Shown piece after piece: positions 42,473 through 53,845 of a DNA stretch of 64,000 bases (position 1 is its first letter; each line of letters opens with the position of its first letter). The DNA lies in NCBI GenBank assembly GCA_965240325.2, contig OZ251222.1, forward strand, positions 3,596,001 to 3,660,000. The letters are read 5' to 3'. The stretch comes from Rebecca billardiae RCC1528. Its lineage: Eukaryota > Haptophyta. Position numbers and translations under genes: made by a program. Below the pieces are notes generated by a model. It was not told the DNA's origin and ran no database searches. It was given only the letters and a program-made list of their open reading frames with translations.

Positions 42473-45021
42473 TCACTGGGTGCTTCTGACGCGCGTGACA
42501 GCAGCAGCAGTGCTGCCGACTGCTGTGCTGCTGCCTTGGCGGCTTGCCCGCTCCGGCATCACCCCTGCACCGGCGGTCGGTGCTGAGCTCGGCGGCAGCG
42601 CGTTGCTGCCCGCGGTGTTAGTCGCCTGCTGCTTATTCGACGGCACGAGCGTCGCGGTCGTGACGCTCTCAGCATCGGCACCCACGCGACTGTCCGCGGC
42701 GTTGGAGTCAGGGTCTGCACCCGCAGCCATGGTCCGCTTGCGCTCCTCCTCCGCCTCAATCGCCTGCAGCAGCGCGGGGGCGTTGCACGGAGGCGCGGCG
42801 CGCGTGTCTGCGTGAGCGCGCCGGCTGCGAGCGGCTGCAGGTGCGCGCGCGCGTCCGCGCACCTCGTCGAGCGAGAAGAGCACGAGGTGGTGCTGCTCGG
42901 TGCCGCACACGATCTTGCGCAGCTTGCGCAGCAGCGCGAGCGAGCGGATCGACTCGTGGTGCGTGTACTCCTTGATGAGCCGCTTCTCGCCGTAGTGCCA
43001 CACGCGCACGCGCTTGTCCATCGCGCAGCTCACGAGGAAGCCCGTCTCCGGCACGATCAGGATCTGCTCGACCGCGCCGTCGTGCGCGTCGATCGTTTGC
43101 AGCAGCTGCGCGGCGCGGGGCGCCGCGAGGCGCGGCGACGCGCGTGAGCGGCGTGCGCGCGCGGCTCGGTGCTCGCGCGCGCGCGCGCGCGCGCGCACCG
43201 TGTGAGCGTGCAGGTCCCACACGCGCACGGTGCTGTCCTCCGAGCCGGAGAGCAGGAAGTTGCCGTCGAGCGCGAGCGTGGTCACGGAGTCGGTGTGGCC
43301 GCGCAGCGTCGCGACCAGCTCGTACGTGTAGATGCTCCACACCTTGATGCTCGTGTCGTTGCCCGCGGTGATCACGGTCATGTGCATCGGGTCGAAGCGC
43401 AGCGCGAGGATCTCGTGCGGCGCGTGCGCCTTCCAGATCGTCTCGATCTGCGGCATCGAGTAGCGCCGCTTGGTGATGTCCCACGCCGCCACGTGCCCGT
43501 CAAAGCCGGCCGAGAGCAGCAGCTCGGAGCGGCCGCGCACGGCGACGTCGAGGCAGCACACGGTGTTGGTGTGCTCGAGCAGGTTGATCGTCGAGCCCGA
43601 GTCCGGGTTCCACAGCCGGATCGAGCCGTCGTCGTTCCCCGAGATGAGGAAGCCGTTCACGTGCGCGTACAGCAGGCACGCGATCTCGGAGTGCACCTCG
43701 TGCAGCGTGGAGATGCAGCTCATGTCGTACGGGTCCCACGCGCAGATCGTGTTGTCGAGCGAGGCGGAGTAGAGGACGTGCTCGTCGGCGCGCGAGCCCT
43801 CGCACGCCTGCACCGCGATCACCGGCCCCTGGTGCCCCAGCACCTCGCGGTACGCCAGGTTGCGCACGACGTTCCAGATGTGGCAGCCGGTGCTGTCGGC
43901 CGCGAGCAGCTCGTCCGCGTGCGTCGACACGCACACAAAGCCGGCCGCCTCGGCCGCGGGCTGGAACTTGCGCGGCTGGAGCAGGCGCTCGCGCTTGATG
44001 CACAGCTCGCGCTGGATGGACCAGACCGCGACGTCGCCCGCCTCGTCCACGAGGAAGAGCTGCTGCTCCCCCGCGTCCCAGCACATGCCCGTGTGCCGCA
44101 CCATGTGCGGGTTGGGGATCGTGAGCAGCGGCTGGCCCGTGGTCGCGTTCAGCGCGCGCACCGTCTGGTCGTACGAGATGGTGAGCAGCAGGTTCTCGTG
44201 GTGGACGAGCAGCATGTGCGTGATGCCCAGCGGGTGGATCGACGGGTGCCGGTGCCACCGCTGCAGCCCCACCTGCCGCCCGTTCATGCTGAGCTGGTAC
44301 ACCGAGAGGCCGCCGTGCTCGTCCGCAACGAACAGCTCGCCGTTGTCACCCGTCACGTGCACCGCGACCGCGTTCACCCAGCAGTCGAAGTCGCTCAGCG
44401 TCTCGTGCAGCGAGTACCACGGGTAGAGGAGCAGCTCGCGGCCCGCGTCCATCTGCCACAGCCGCAGCGTGCGGTCGGTCGAGACGCTGAAGAGCAGCCT
44501 GCTGTGCATCGCCAGCCCGGAGACCGAGCCCTCGTGCCCGCGCAGCGTCTGGATGCACGCGCGGTTCGGGTCGCGCAGCCACGGGTCCCATACTGCGCGC
44601 GGCGCGCGGGCGGAGGCGCGCGGGCGCGTGCCACCGCGCTGCGTGAGCCTCACCGCGACGATGCCCGTGGCGCCGCACCGCCGCACACGTGCGGCGCGGC
44701 GCGCCGGCGCACACGTCTGATGGTGCGGTCGGACGAGCCGGACACGAGCAGGATGTTCTCGGTGCCTGCGTTCGGGAAGCGCAGCACCTCCAGGCAGCGC
44801 ACGGCCCCAAGGTGGCCCTGCAGATAGAGCGGCTCACCCTCGGGCTGCGGCTTCGCCCCTCCGCGGAGCCACCACGCGATGCGCCCGTCGGTCAGGCCGA
44901 GGAAGAGCGCGCGCTTCTCGCGCACGTAGCACTGGCAGGTGACGGCCGCGCCGTCGCCATTGGGGTCGGAGCGGAAGTGGTGGAGTTTGACCAGGTTGAT
45001 CTCACCGGAGGCGTCGCCCAT
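42473..45021 (-). CDS. Large WD40-repeat protein, probably two propellers
   Basis: Exons are 45021-44715, 44592-43199, 43105-42863 and 42763-42473, giving 744 residues. Junction 1 restores S-S-D-R-T-I-R-L-W-D, and junction 2 restores a D-L-H-A-H-T-L-L-Q-T repeat. At least ten WD-type repeats are visible, including G-H-E-G-S-V-S-G, S-T-D-R-T-L-R-L-W, G-N-D-D-G-S-I-R-L-W-N, G-N-D-T-S-I-K-V-W and G-S-E-D-S-T-V-R-V-W-D. The last 100 residues are low-complexity Ser/Ala/Thr-rich with an E-E-E-R-K-R start. WD40 propellers are protein-binding platforms. I could not tie this one to a named orthologue. It lies head-to-tail downstream of WRAP73, but a functional link is not implied. Confidence 0.85.
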
Positions 45022-45493
45022 CGCGCGAGCCTCACGCCCTCGCGGCGCGGCGGCGTCGATGCGCCAAGCAGGCCGTTCACCGGCGACAACTTACTGCGCA
45101 GCGCCCGGCATGCTGATGTCAAATGCTGCAACGGCCGTGTTCAGTTTTTTTTAAACGAATTTTGCAGCGGCCCGAGTTCTGTTTTTCGGATTTTTTGCAA
45201 AACTCGACAACACCAGGACTGGTGGGAAGGCCGCAAAGCGCCACCGATGAAGATCGATGATGTTTATTCTGGCGGTGCCCACACCACAGCACCACCGACA
45301 TCGCACAACTGACTTCTGACGAGCGCTGCGAGGCGGCTCGGCGGCTGAGTGCCACAGAGCAAGTGAAGCCCATGCTTGCGATGCAGCTCAAGCGGGTGCC
45401 GGTGTCGTCAGGCGGCGGCGTCCAACCTCCTACGCGCGCACGCGCCGCGCGCGTGCCTTGGGCTTGGCAGCGCAGCCGCGCTGGCGCCGAGTG
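45022..45493. other. Gap between WD40 gene start and WRAP73 stop
   Basis: It contains T-rich tracts (45140-45200) next to short inverted words such as CGAATTTTGCA and TGCAAAACTCG. No gene is seen. It should hold the WD40 promoter and the WRAP73 3' UTR. Confidence 0.4.
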
Positions 45494-47458
45494 TCAACGC
45501 GCGCGCAGCCGCAGCGCGCGGCCATCGCCCGCGGGCTCGGTCGGCGTGGCGCCGCGCGTGCGGCCACCGCCGCGCTCGCTGCCCGCATTCGGATTGCGCT
45601 GCTCCTGCCCGTACCCGCCGCCTCGCGCGGCCGGCTCCTCGGCGGAGGGGCGCGCGCGCTCCTCCCGGCCGCCGTCCTCTGGCGCGTAGCAGCAGCAGAA
45701 GCGCTCCTTGTCCATCAGCGCAAGCACCTCGCCTGAGTGCCCCCACTCAATCTCAAAGACGCGCAGCTCGAGCTCGCCAGGCAGCGCGACCACCGACACG
45801 CCCGCCGCCGACCAGAGGTAGAGCTGCGCGCTCGAGGTGCAGAACGCGAGCGTGCTCGCGCGCGGGTGCCAGTGCGCCGCGCGCACCGCCGCGCGCATCA
45901 CGATCACCGTGTGCAGCCGGAGCGTCGACGCCTCCCACACCCAGAGCACCGCGGGCATCTGCTCGTTGCGGCTGAGCAGGAAGCGGCCGTCGGCGCTCCA
46001 CGAGCACAGGCCGATGCCTGCGGGCGCGCGCGCGGGCGCAGGCCCGGACGGGAGCGTCAGCAGGAGGGCGCGAGGGCGCACGCCCGGACGGGAGCGTCAG
46101 CAGGAGGGCGCGAGGGCGCACGCCCGGACGGGAGCGTCAGCAGGAGGGCGCGAGGGCGCAGGCGCGAGGCGTCGAGCGTGCGCTCTCACGCGCGCCCTCA
46201 CGCGCGCGCGCACCCACTCTCGGCGTGGGCGTGGCGCGGTCGACGGACGACTTGAGCTGCGGCAGCTCGATGGACTCGGCCGCTCCGCCGTGCGGCGGCG
46301 GCCACAGGGCGACGAAGTGCGTGTGCCTCGGGTTGGGGTCTCCGACGGGCGTGCTGCGCGCGAGCGCCTTGCGCGTGTCCAGCTCGAATGCGTCCGAGTC
46401 CGAGTGCGTGTGCCCGAGCAGCTCCTCGCGGAACACGAGCGGGTCGGGCGTGCGGCCGCGCCCGCCGTCGCGCTGCGCGCGCAGCGTGCTCGGGTGGAGC
46501 AGCACGCCCACGCAGTGCGCCGTCTGCCCGCTCAGCACGCGCACGCTGCCCTCGTGCCCGCCGACTGCGAGCATCTGCCCCGCTGGGCCCCACACGCTGA
46601 GCTGCGCGCCGAGGCCGACGCCGGCAGGGGTGTACGTGCCCATGTGCTCGCCTCGCCGCGAGTACACGTACACGCCGTACTCCAGCGCCGAGTTGAGCAC
46701 GCACAGCCACGGCTCGTCGCCGCTGTCCAGCGCGTGTGCGTAGCGCGCGCCGCGCGGGCTGGGCGCCCAGCGCAGCTCAGCGAGGTCGGGCGAGGCGACT
46801 GGGAAGTGGCTCACCTGCTCCCACGTGGTCGCGTCGTATACGCCCACCGAGTCTTTGCAGTCCTGCCGCTGGGCCACCGCCAGCCACCTGCGGCGCAAGC
46901 AGGGGCCATCGAGCGCGCGCGTGAGCGCTCAGGACATGGCGCTCAGCCGCGCTCAGCCGCGCGGCAGCGTGCGCGCGCGCGCACGCACCGGCCGTCGGAC
47001 GAGAAGTCGACGCCGGCGACGGGGTACTTGGGAAAGCGGATATAGCACACCGAACGATCGAGAAGCGACCACACGGTGAGCCGCATGCCATGGTCAGTCG
47101 AGCTCACGATGTGCCGGCCGTCAGGCGCCCAGCGCGCGTGCACAAGGCCGAGCGGACCCTCGTCGATCTTGCAGTGCCACTCGGTGTTGTCCACCGACCA
47201 GACCTGGCACACGCCGCGCCTGGGCACCGCGCACAGCACGAAGAGCGAGTCGCACGACCACTCGATGCGCGCGATTTCGTCCACGTTCGTGTACAGCTGC
47301 ACGATTTGAAGCGAGTCGACATCCCGAATGGCCAGGCGGAAGTCGGTGGCGACCGCGACGAAGCGGCCGTCGGGCGAGAGGCGCACGAGCCCAAAAGACT
47401 GCCGCACCGCCTCGCTGAACTGCGGCGGCAAGGGCGCCTCCTCCGTCGGCTCGTGCAT
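45494..47458 (-). CDS. WRAP73: WRAP73 (WDR8) centriolar/spindle-pole WD40 protein
   Basis: Exons are 47458-46989, 46887-46214 and 46017-45494, giving 555 residues. The start is the first ATG of the frame and matches the short N terminus of the family (about F-S-E-A-V-R-Q-S-F-G-L-V). Family landmarks include V-R-L-S-P-D-G-R, L-Q-I-V-Q-L-Y-T-N, I-E-W-S-C-D-S-L-F-V-L-C-A-V, W-H-C-K-I-D-E-G, A-Q-R-Q-D-C-K-D and A-V-L-W-V-W-E. In animals and fungi WRAP73 works with SSX2IP/Msd1 at centrosomes or spindle poles, and it takes part in spindle anchoring and cilium formation. An Ala/Gly/Arg-rich tail of about 50 residues follows the last family motif. Intron 2 carries a 40-bp minisatellite. Confidence 0.93.
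46041..46160. repeat. 40-bp minisatellite, 3 copies, in WRAP73 intron 2
   Basis: A 40-bp unit starting CCCGGACGGGAGCGTC is repeated three times (46041-46080, 46081-46120, 46121-46160) with a single final-base-region change. Confidence 0.9.
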
Positions 47459-47609
47459 GCCCACCGCGATCCCCGACTCGTCGCCCCGGCGACAGGCCAC
47501 CCACCAGCCCTTCGGCTTTGGCACCGTGCGTGCGCGGGAGCCGCTGCGCAGCCTGCGCTTGCCGGCGCAGCCGCAGGGCAGGGGCCGTTGGCCGAAAGGG
47601 ACTCTGCGG

Positions 47610-48716
47610 CAAGGGAGGTCCGGGCCGGGAGCTCCCAGCGAGCGGCCAGCGCGACATCACTCCGAAGTTTTCCCTGAGCGCCGGGCGGCGGCGGCGGCGA
47701 GGGCGAGTGCTCCGCTGGCGGGGCGCGCACGGGGCACGGCGCAGCGGGCGCGGATGTGCCCGCAGAGCCGGCGCGTGCGGACGGGCTGTTGCGGGAGAGC
47801 ATCTGGCGCCCTCCTGCGCCGCGCATCTTGCGCCGCGCCTCTTTCGCCTCGGCTCAGGGCAGTGCGCACGTGCGCGCCGCCTCAAGGCCAGCCTTGCCTC
47901 CGCCGTAGCCGACCGCGCGCGCGCCGTGCGCGGCGTGGTCGGGAAGGAACGGGCGCTGCTGCCGGGCGAGATGGCGACGCCATATGCGCACGCCATGCCG
48001 CCCTGCCACGCCTTGACGACCGTGTCGTCGGTCCGTTTGCATGCCTCTTTGACTTGTCACAAATGGCGTGCACGGCCTCGCGGTAGTGACCCTTGTCGGG
48101 ACGATCATTGAGACACAGAACAGTGCCAGACGGGCGTGCGGGCTACCCTTACATGGATGTGCATCACCGCGTGATCATGTAGAAGTGCTGGATGCGACGC
48201 TTTCCCCGCGCTGATGCTCTTTCATCATCTTCTTCGAGCTCAGGTCTGGCTTGGCACGACAAGTGATCAGCACTCGTCCACAGCTGTGCAGATCTATTGC
48301 GGTGCCCTGTCGCGGCATCGCAGGGCGGCATGGCGTGCGCGTAGGGCGTCGCCATCTCGCCCGGCAGCAGCGCCCGTTCCTTCCCGACCACGCCGCGCAC
48401 GGCGCGCGCGCGGTCGGCTGCGGCGGAGGCAAGGCTGGCCTTGAGGCGGCGCGCACGTGCGCACTGCCCTGAGCCGAGGCGAAAGAGGCGTGGCGCAAGA
48501 TGCGCGGCGCAGGAGGGCGCCAGATGCTCTCCCGCAACAGCCCGTCCGCACGCGCCGGCTCTGCGGGCACATCCGCGCCCGCTGCGCCGTGCCCCGTGCG
48601 CGCCCCGCCAGCGGAGCACTCGCCCTCGCCGCCGCCGCCGCCCGGCGCTCAGGGAAAACTTCGGAGTGATGTCGCGCTGGCCGCTCGCTGGGAGCTCCCG
48701 GCCCGGACCTCCCTTG
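47610..48716. mobile_element. TIR transposon B, non-autonomous, with 396-bp inverted ends
   Basis: The terminal inverted repeats are 47610-48005 and 48321-48716, each 396 bp and nearly identical, ending CAAGGGAGGTCCGGGCC. A perfect 7-bp target duplication, TCTGCGG, lies at 47603-47609 and 48717-48723. The 315-bp interior has no transposase-like frame, so the element depends on a partner elsewhere. Element A at 15504-16083 is a shorter relative. A 7-bp duplication is unusual among the common DNA transposon superfamilies, so I leave the superfamily open. Open frames inside the arms are mirror images of each other and are not genes. The element sits about 150 bp upstream of the WRAP73 start. Confidence 0.88.
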
Positions 48717-49756
48717 TCTGCGGCGTTGCGCCAGCTGGGTGCAGACAAACGCCTTCCGGTCTTTTCAGATCGGCGCTTTTCAAAAAGAAATGTTCCGCGC
48801 TGTCCAATGGCAAAGCGCGGCGGATGGCGGCTTCGCCGCCGCATGGGCGCGCGAGTCGCCATTGCCCGCAGAAAACGTGCGTCAGAGGCAAGGAAGCGGG
48901 CAGATGGCGCGTCGCACGCGTCGTGGAACTCGGTCGCGACGCTCGCCAGCCTCAGCGCGCGCGGCAAAGCCACGTCCATGGGCGCCCAGCGTGCAGGCGG
49001 CACGGCCACGCCGCTCGGCCGCGGCGACCGATCTCGCACGCGTCCTTGCGGCGCGAAAGGGCATCCCAGCTGCGGTCATTCGCCTTGTGCGTCGGGAGAC
49101 GTGTGCCAGCTAGCCAATGCGCACGCGCCGCGAGCTGCACGGCGTGCACACACGTCGCCCGCCGCGCGGCCGGGCGTGCGCCGAAAGCGGCACAGTGAGA
49201 GAGGGCCCCGATCCGAGTGCAGGTCTCGCCGGGGCCCTCCACAAGTCCAAGGATCCTGGGTCTTGGGTCCTTCGCGTTTGTCCAGCTGGCGCAACGCTCC
49301 GCGGCGAAGCCCAACCCACCGGCACCGGCACCGGCACCGATGCCCGTCGTCCTACCAGTACGCCGCCGCACCGGCAGGTACGTCTGCATGATTTTTTGAT
49401 TAATTCATGATTTGCCACCCGTCGGAACGGACAGACACTAAGCTACTGTGGCGGTGTCTATGTGAGTGCAGTGTCACGCCTTAACCACGTGTGCACGTTA
49501 AAGCAGAGTAAACTGTACAATGCTGTCAACACCATGCTAATATAATTGCGGTCGTCGCTCGGCGCGGCACAACGGTGGTCTCCCCATCAGGCTGGCAACC
49601 CGGACATGGTGGCTCGCAGTCACGACGGCGGCGAGTGCCTTTGCGAGGCGCCCTGAGGCCGAGAGCGGCGTTGAGGCCTAGCTGCTAGCAGTAGCACGAA
49701 TAACCCGCGGATGATGTCACCCAGCGACGGCCTCCCCTCGCGCGAGCTGGTGCACC
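48717..49756. other. Intergenic region, no supported gene
   Basis: It is GC-rich at first and AT-rich from about 49390. A short CACCGG triplication lies near 49318, and the reverse-oriented TACAGTTTACT core lies at 49507-49517. The long open frames are Arg/Ala-rich in every direction and not convincing. Confidence 0.45.
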
Positions 49757-51000
49757 CTACACCAGCTCCGTCTCGGCGAGACCGCTCCCGAGCTTCTGAA
49801 CCTCGCCATCGTGCGGCTGCGGGACGCCGGCGACCGGGCATGCCTCGACGCCGATCGTGGAGCGAGTGAGCGCCTCCACCTGCGCCTGCGCTTGCAGGGG
49901 CGCATTCACCCACGTCTTGTAAAAGTCGAACGGGCACTCTGCAACGCCCTTGTCGCCGTCGCCCGAGTTGAACACGCCCGTGTACCCGCGGTGCAGCAGC
50001 TTGAAGAGGTGGTTCTGTCACGGCGGGCGGCGCAACGGGCGGTGGCAGGCGCAAGCGTGTGGGTGCGCGGGCGCAGCGCGCGGGCGATGGGCGGCTCCAC
50101 GCAGCGCGGCGAAGGGCGCCCCGCGCCCAGCGCGGCGAAGGGCGCCCCGCGCCGAGCGCGGCGTGCGGCCACGCGCACCTGCGACTGGTCGTTCTTCCGC
50201 GCGTCGCGGATGGCGGAGACTGAGAGCTGCGCGTACTGCACGCCATCCGTCTCCTCGCCGCACTCGCCAAGCGTCCGGCCGTCATTGCCCACGATGGAAG
50301 AGCGCCCAAAGTAGCAGTAGACGCCGTCGTGGCCCGACGCGTTGGCCACGGCGACGTACACGTTGTTCATCCACGCCATGCACTTCGCCGCGAGCACCTG
50401 CTGCTCCTTCGCCGGGTACATGTAGCCCTGGCAGCGCACGATCAGCTCGGCGCCCTTCATCGCACAGTCCCGCCAGATCTCGGGATAGTTGCCGTCGTCG
50501 CAGATGATGAGAGACATCTTGATGCCCTTCGGGCCCGTCGAGACGTACGTGCATGAGCCCGGGTACCAGCCCTCGATGGGGCACCACGGCAGGATCTTGC
50601 GGTACTTCTGCACGATCTCGCCCTGGTCGTTGATCAGCACGAGCGTGTTGTACGGCGCCTTGTGCGGGTGCTGCTCGTGCCGCTCGCCCGTGAGCGAGAA
50701 GACGCCCCAGCAGCCGGCCTCCTTGCATGCCTTGCCAAAGGCATCCGTCTCGGGCCCCGGGCACGTCGTCGCGTTGGCGAACATCTCGTCCTTGTCGTAC
50801 ATGATGCCGTGCGTCGAGTACTCCGGGAAGACAATCAAATCCATGCCGGGGAGGCCCTGCTTCGTACCCTTGACGAGGGAGCAGATGCGCGCAACATTGG
50901 CCATGATCTCCTCGCGCGTGTGCAGCCGCGGCATCTTGTACTGGAAGACGCACACGCCCACGGTATCCGGAGAGGACGAGATGTCACCGTGGCGAGACAT
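49757..51000 (-). CDS. amiE: Aliphatic amidase (nitrilase superfamily), bacterial AmiE type
   Basis: Exons are 51000-50179 and 50014-49757, giving 359 residues, close to the 345-350 of bacterial aliphatic amidases. The start gives [10 protein letters not shown], the conserved AmiE beginning. Catalytic residues are E60 (V-F-P-E-Y-S-T), K135 (K-Y-R-K-I-L-P-W), E143 (P-I-E-G-W-Y-P-G) and C167 ([11 protein letters not shown]). The second exon restores [13 protein letters not shown] and T-R-S-T-I-G-V. The enzyme hydrolyses short aliphatic amides such as acetamide to acid plus ammonia and would let the cell use amides as nitrogen or carbon sources. No targeting peptide is seen. The intron (164 bp, GTGCGC start, two tandem 26-bp units) shows the gene is nuclear. 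A bacterial origin is inferred. Confidence 0.93.
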
Positions 51001-51335
51001 GATGAGGACGTCCGCGCTCCTGGCTGTGCTCCGACTCCGACTTCGCGTCCGATCAAGGTCCACCGATTCCCGCGCACACGCGCCCGTTCGCCTGTTCCTT
51101 TCCCCTCCCGACCGCCAGGGTAAGAAGGTAAAACTCTGATGTCGTCCAGGACGGTCTGAACCATGAAAGTGGTATTACCAAGTCTCTGAATGTGAGCGTG
51201 GACGCTCAGGCTCTCAGAACAATGGCGACGACGGGCACACTGACACCGGATCGGACGCGCAGGCCCCCAGCCGCACGTGCTGCATCGCGCATGGACAGCC
51301 GGCGGCGACGCCGCGCACGCCCTTCATTCAGTCCC
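51001..51335. other. Short gap upstream of the amidase start
   Basis: It lies between the amidase start and the stop of the coiled-coil gene, both on the minus strand. No clear promoter element was recognised. Confidence 0.35.
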
Positions 51336-53845
51336 TCACTTGAGGAAGCCGCTGGGCCGCATGCGAGACACGCCCGCCAGATCGCGTCGGCTCTCGTCCA
51401 GGTCGCGGTCGAGCTCGGCATACTTGGTCGTCGACTCCTCCGCCGCGGCCGCCGCGGGCAGGTAGAAGCCGACCGCAAAGCTGACCAGCTCCTGCTCGCG
51501 CTCCTCGAGAAGCTCAGCCGGGCCCTTCTCCTCGACCACCTGCGACGACTTGAGTGAGGACTTGCCCTTGGCGAGCTTGGCGCTCGACGGCGCGCGCTTC
51601 GCGCCGCCCGAGGGCTTGGCGCTGCCCGCCTTGCTGCCCGCCTTGGCGGCGGGCGCGGCCTTGCCCTTGGCGCTGGCGCTCTTGTCGCTCAGCCTGCTGC
51701 TGACGGACTTGCCAGAGTCGGGCCGGCTCTTGGTCGACTTGAACGAGTCGCCGCCCAGGCCGCCTTTCCTCGAGTTCTCGCGCATGAGGCCGATGCTGCC
51801 CATGCCGTCCACGCCGCCCTCGGCAAGCATGCCTCCTGTGGACATGAAGTCCTGCCGAATCACCAAGTCCTCCAGGTCCTGCAGCTCGTCGCGCAGCACG
51901 GAGAACTCCGCCTCGAAGCACGCGGCACGCGCCGCCTCGCTGCGCGCACGGGAGGGGGGGGGGCGCACGCGGCGTGGCGCAGCGCGGATCGATTGTGGGT
52001 GGCCGCGCGCACGGCGGCGCGCCGACCCTCGCCGGCGCGCGGGCGCGCGCGCGCGCGCGCGCGCGCATGCGCGCACGTTTGTGATCGCTTGCGCAGCGAG
52101 CCCAGCTCGCCCGAGCGCACGCGCAGCACGTCGCGCGCGCGCACTTTGAGCGCATCCACGCGCAGCTGCTCGCGGCACGCGGCCTGCTCGCGCGCGATCG
52201 CGGCCTGCTGCTCGTACAGCCACTCGACCGAGTTGGCGCCCGCGCGCATGCGCTGCGCGCGCAGGCTGTCCTGCCCGGACCTGTACCCGTCCGACCGGCG
52301 GGGCTGCGGCAGCAGCACGCCCGGCGGCGTGTAAGGCCGCCATGGCAGCCGGTCGCGCAGCGATTCAGGCGGGTTGGCCTTGCGCGACGCCGGCCCGTAC
52401 GTCGCGACGTTGAACGTGGGCAGGTCGCCCGCCACGTCGACGTGGCCGAAGGGCAGCGAGCTCAGCGCCGCTCGCATCTCCGCCCGCCTGCGGTGCGCCG
52501 CCGTGTCGGCGAGCAGCGAGGAGGAGGTCGAGGGCCGAGCACCCTGCGCGCCGGCCGCAGGCGGTGCAGGCGCAAGCTTTGCGCCCGCCGAGCCGACAGT
52601 GCCCGCGGTCGTCGGCCGCGCAGCCGGGGCCGAGCCGCCGGCGCGCCGTCTGTCGTGCGCCTCGTTCGGAGGCGTCTTTGGCCCCGCGTGCGGCGGGTGC
52701 GTGAGCACCAGCACATCGGCGGTGCGGCCGCCGTCCACGTGCTCGGTGCGCGCGATCGCGATCGGCTCAGATCGGTACAGCGCGGGCGTGGACCCGCGCG
52801 AGGAGGCGCGGCTGCGCGCGAACGGCCGGCCCGGGTTCGGGTTCCGCTCGACGAGCGGCGTGAACGCCTGCGCGCGAGGCGCGCGACGCCCGGCGTGGTG
52901 TCCGCTGCTCAGCTGACGGCCACACAGCGTGGGAGGGGCGGGCGCGCGGCGCGGTGCGGCGCGGTCGGCGCACGCGCACCTGGCCGTTCGGCGTGAGGAT
53001 ATTGCGCTTGAACGTGGGGAACGGACTGGCCTCGTCGTGCCCGGCTGGCAAGCTCGGTGGTGGCGCGTGCATCGTCGAGCGCCAGTGCGGCATGGGCGGC
53101 GTGCGCTTGATGACGCGCTCCGTGCGCTGCGGCAGCACCGCCGAGTGGAAGGTGGTGGTGCCGTGCTTGCCCCACTCCTCGTTCTCGAGGACGAAGCCGT
53201 CCTCGGCGTGGCCCGCGGCGCGCGCGGTGTCGGTCACGGCGAGCGCGTCCCGCGCCGCCTGCAGCTCCGTGGCGAACTGCGCGGCGAAGTGCTTCGTCTG
53301 CGCGGCCAGCTCCTGCGTGCGCGTGATCATGTCGATCCGCTCTTCGAGGCTCTCGATCGTTGCCTTGCGCGCGCGCACGCGCTCGGTGTGCTGCGCATAG
53401 TCCGCCTTGGCGGCCTCCGTCGCCGAGCGCTGCTGCTCCAATGCCCGTTCCTCCTCCTCGATCTCCGCCTTCGACTTCTTCTTGGGCGCCTTGGCGCCCT
53501 TCGCAGCCGGCTCGGGAGGCGGCGGGTTGGTCAGCAGCTCGAGGGCGGCGCGCTGCTCCTTGTACGCGTCCTCGGAGGCCTTCGCCGTCTGCCGATCCCG
53601 CAGGAGCTCGTCTCGCTCCTCGTCAAGCCGCGTCTCCAGCCTGCGCGGACCGCGCACGCACGCGCAGGCACACCGCGTGAGTCACGCGCGGCTGGCACGC
53701 AGCCGGCCTGTCGCGGATGCGCGCACCGCCTGATCTCTCGCGCGTCAGTCTCGCTGATCTCCGCCTTGGGCCCGGCTGGAGCCTTCCGGGTGTTGCGGAA
53801 GGCCGCCTTGCGCGAGTGCAGGATGCCCTGCACATCCGGCTGCAT
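51336..53845 (-). CDS. Coiled-coil protein with basic low-complexity tail, unknown function
   Basis: Exons are 53845-53727, 53640-52980, 52867-52077 and 51939-51336; all four join in frame to give 724 residues. The N-terminal 200 residues are a long charged coiled coil (for example R-R-L-E-T-R-L-D-E-E-R-D-E-L-L-R and E-E-E-R-A-L-E-Q-Q-R). A middle region is rich in Pro and aromatic residues (L-P-W-R-P-Y-T-P-P-G-V-L). A second helical part follows (E-W-L-Y-E-Q-Q-A-A-I-A-R-E-Q). The C-terminal part holds a Ser/Lys/Ala-rich basic stretch and ends in an acidic helix. I did not recognise the family. The layout is reminiscent of axonemal or microtubule-associated proteins, but that is only an impression. 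Confidence 0.75.

Noticed and set aside
43169-44827. A 552-codon plus-strand frame rich in Arg/Val/His
   Set aside because: It is antisense to the WD40 exons, whose repeats are clear on the minus strand.
49757-51000. Formamidase (AmiF) as an alternative name
   Set aside because: The N terminus, the P-I-E-G-W-Y-P-G motif and the C-terminal [11 protein letters not shown] are of the AmiE type.
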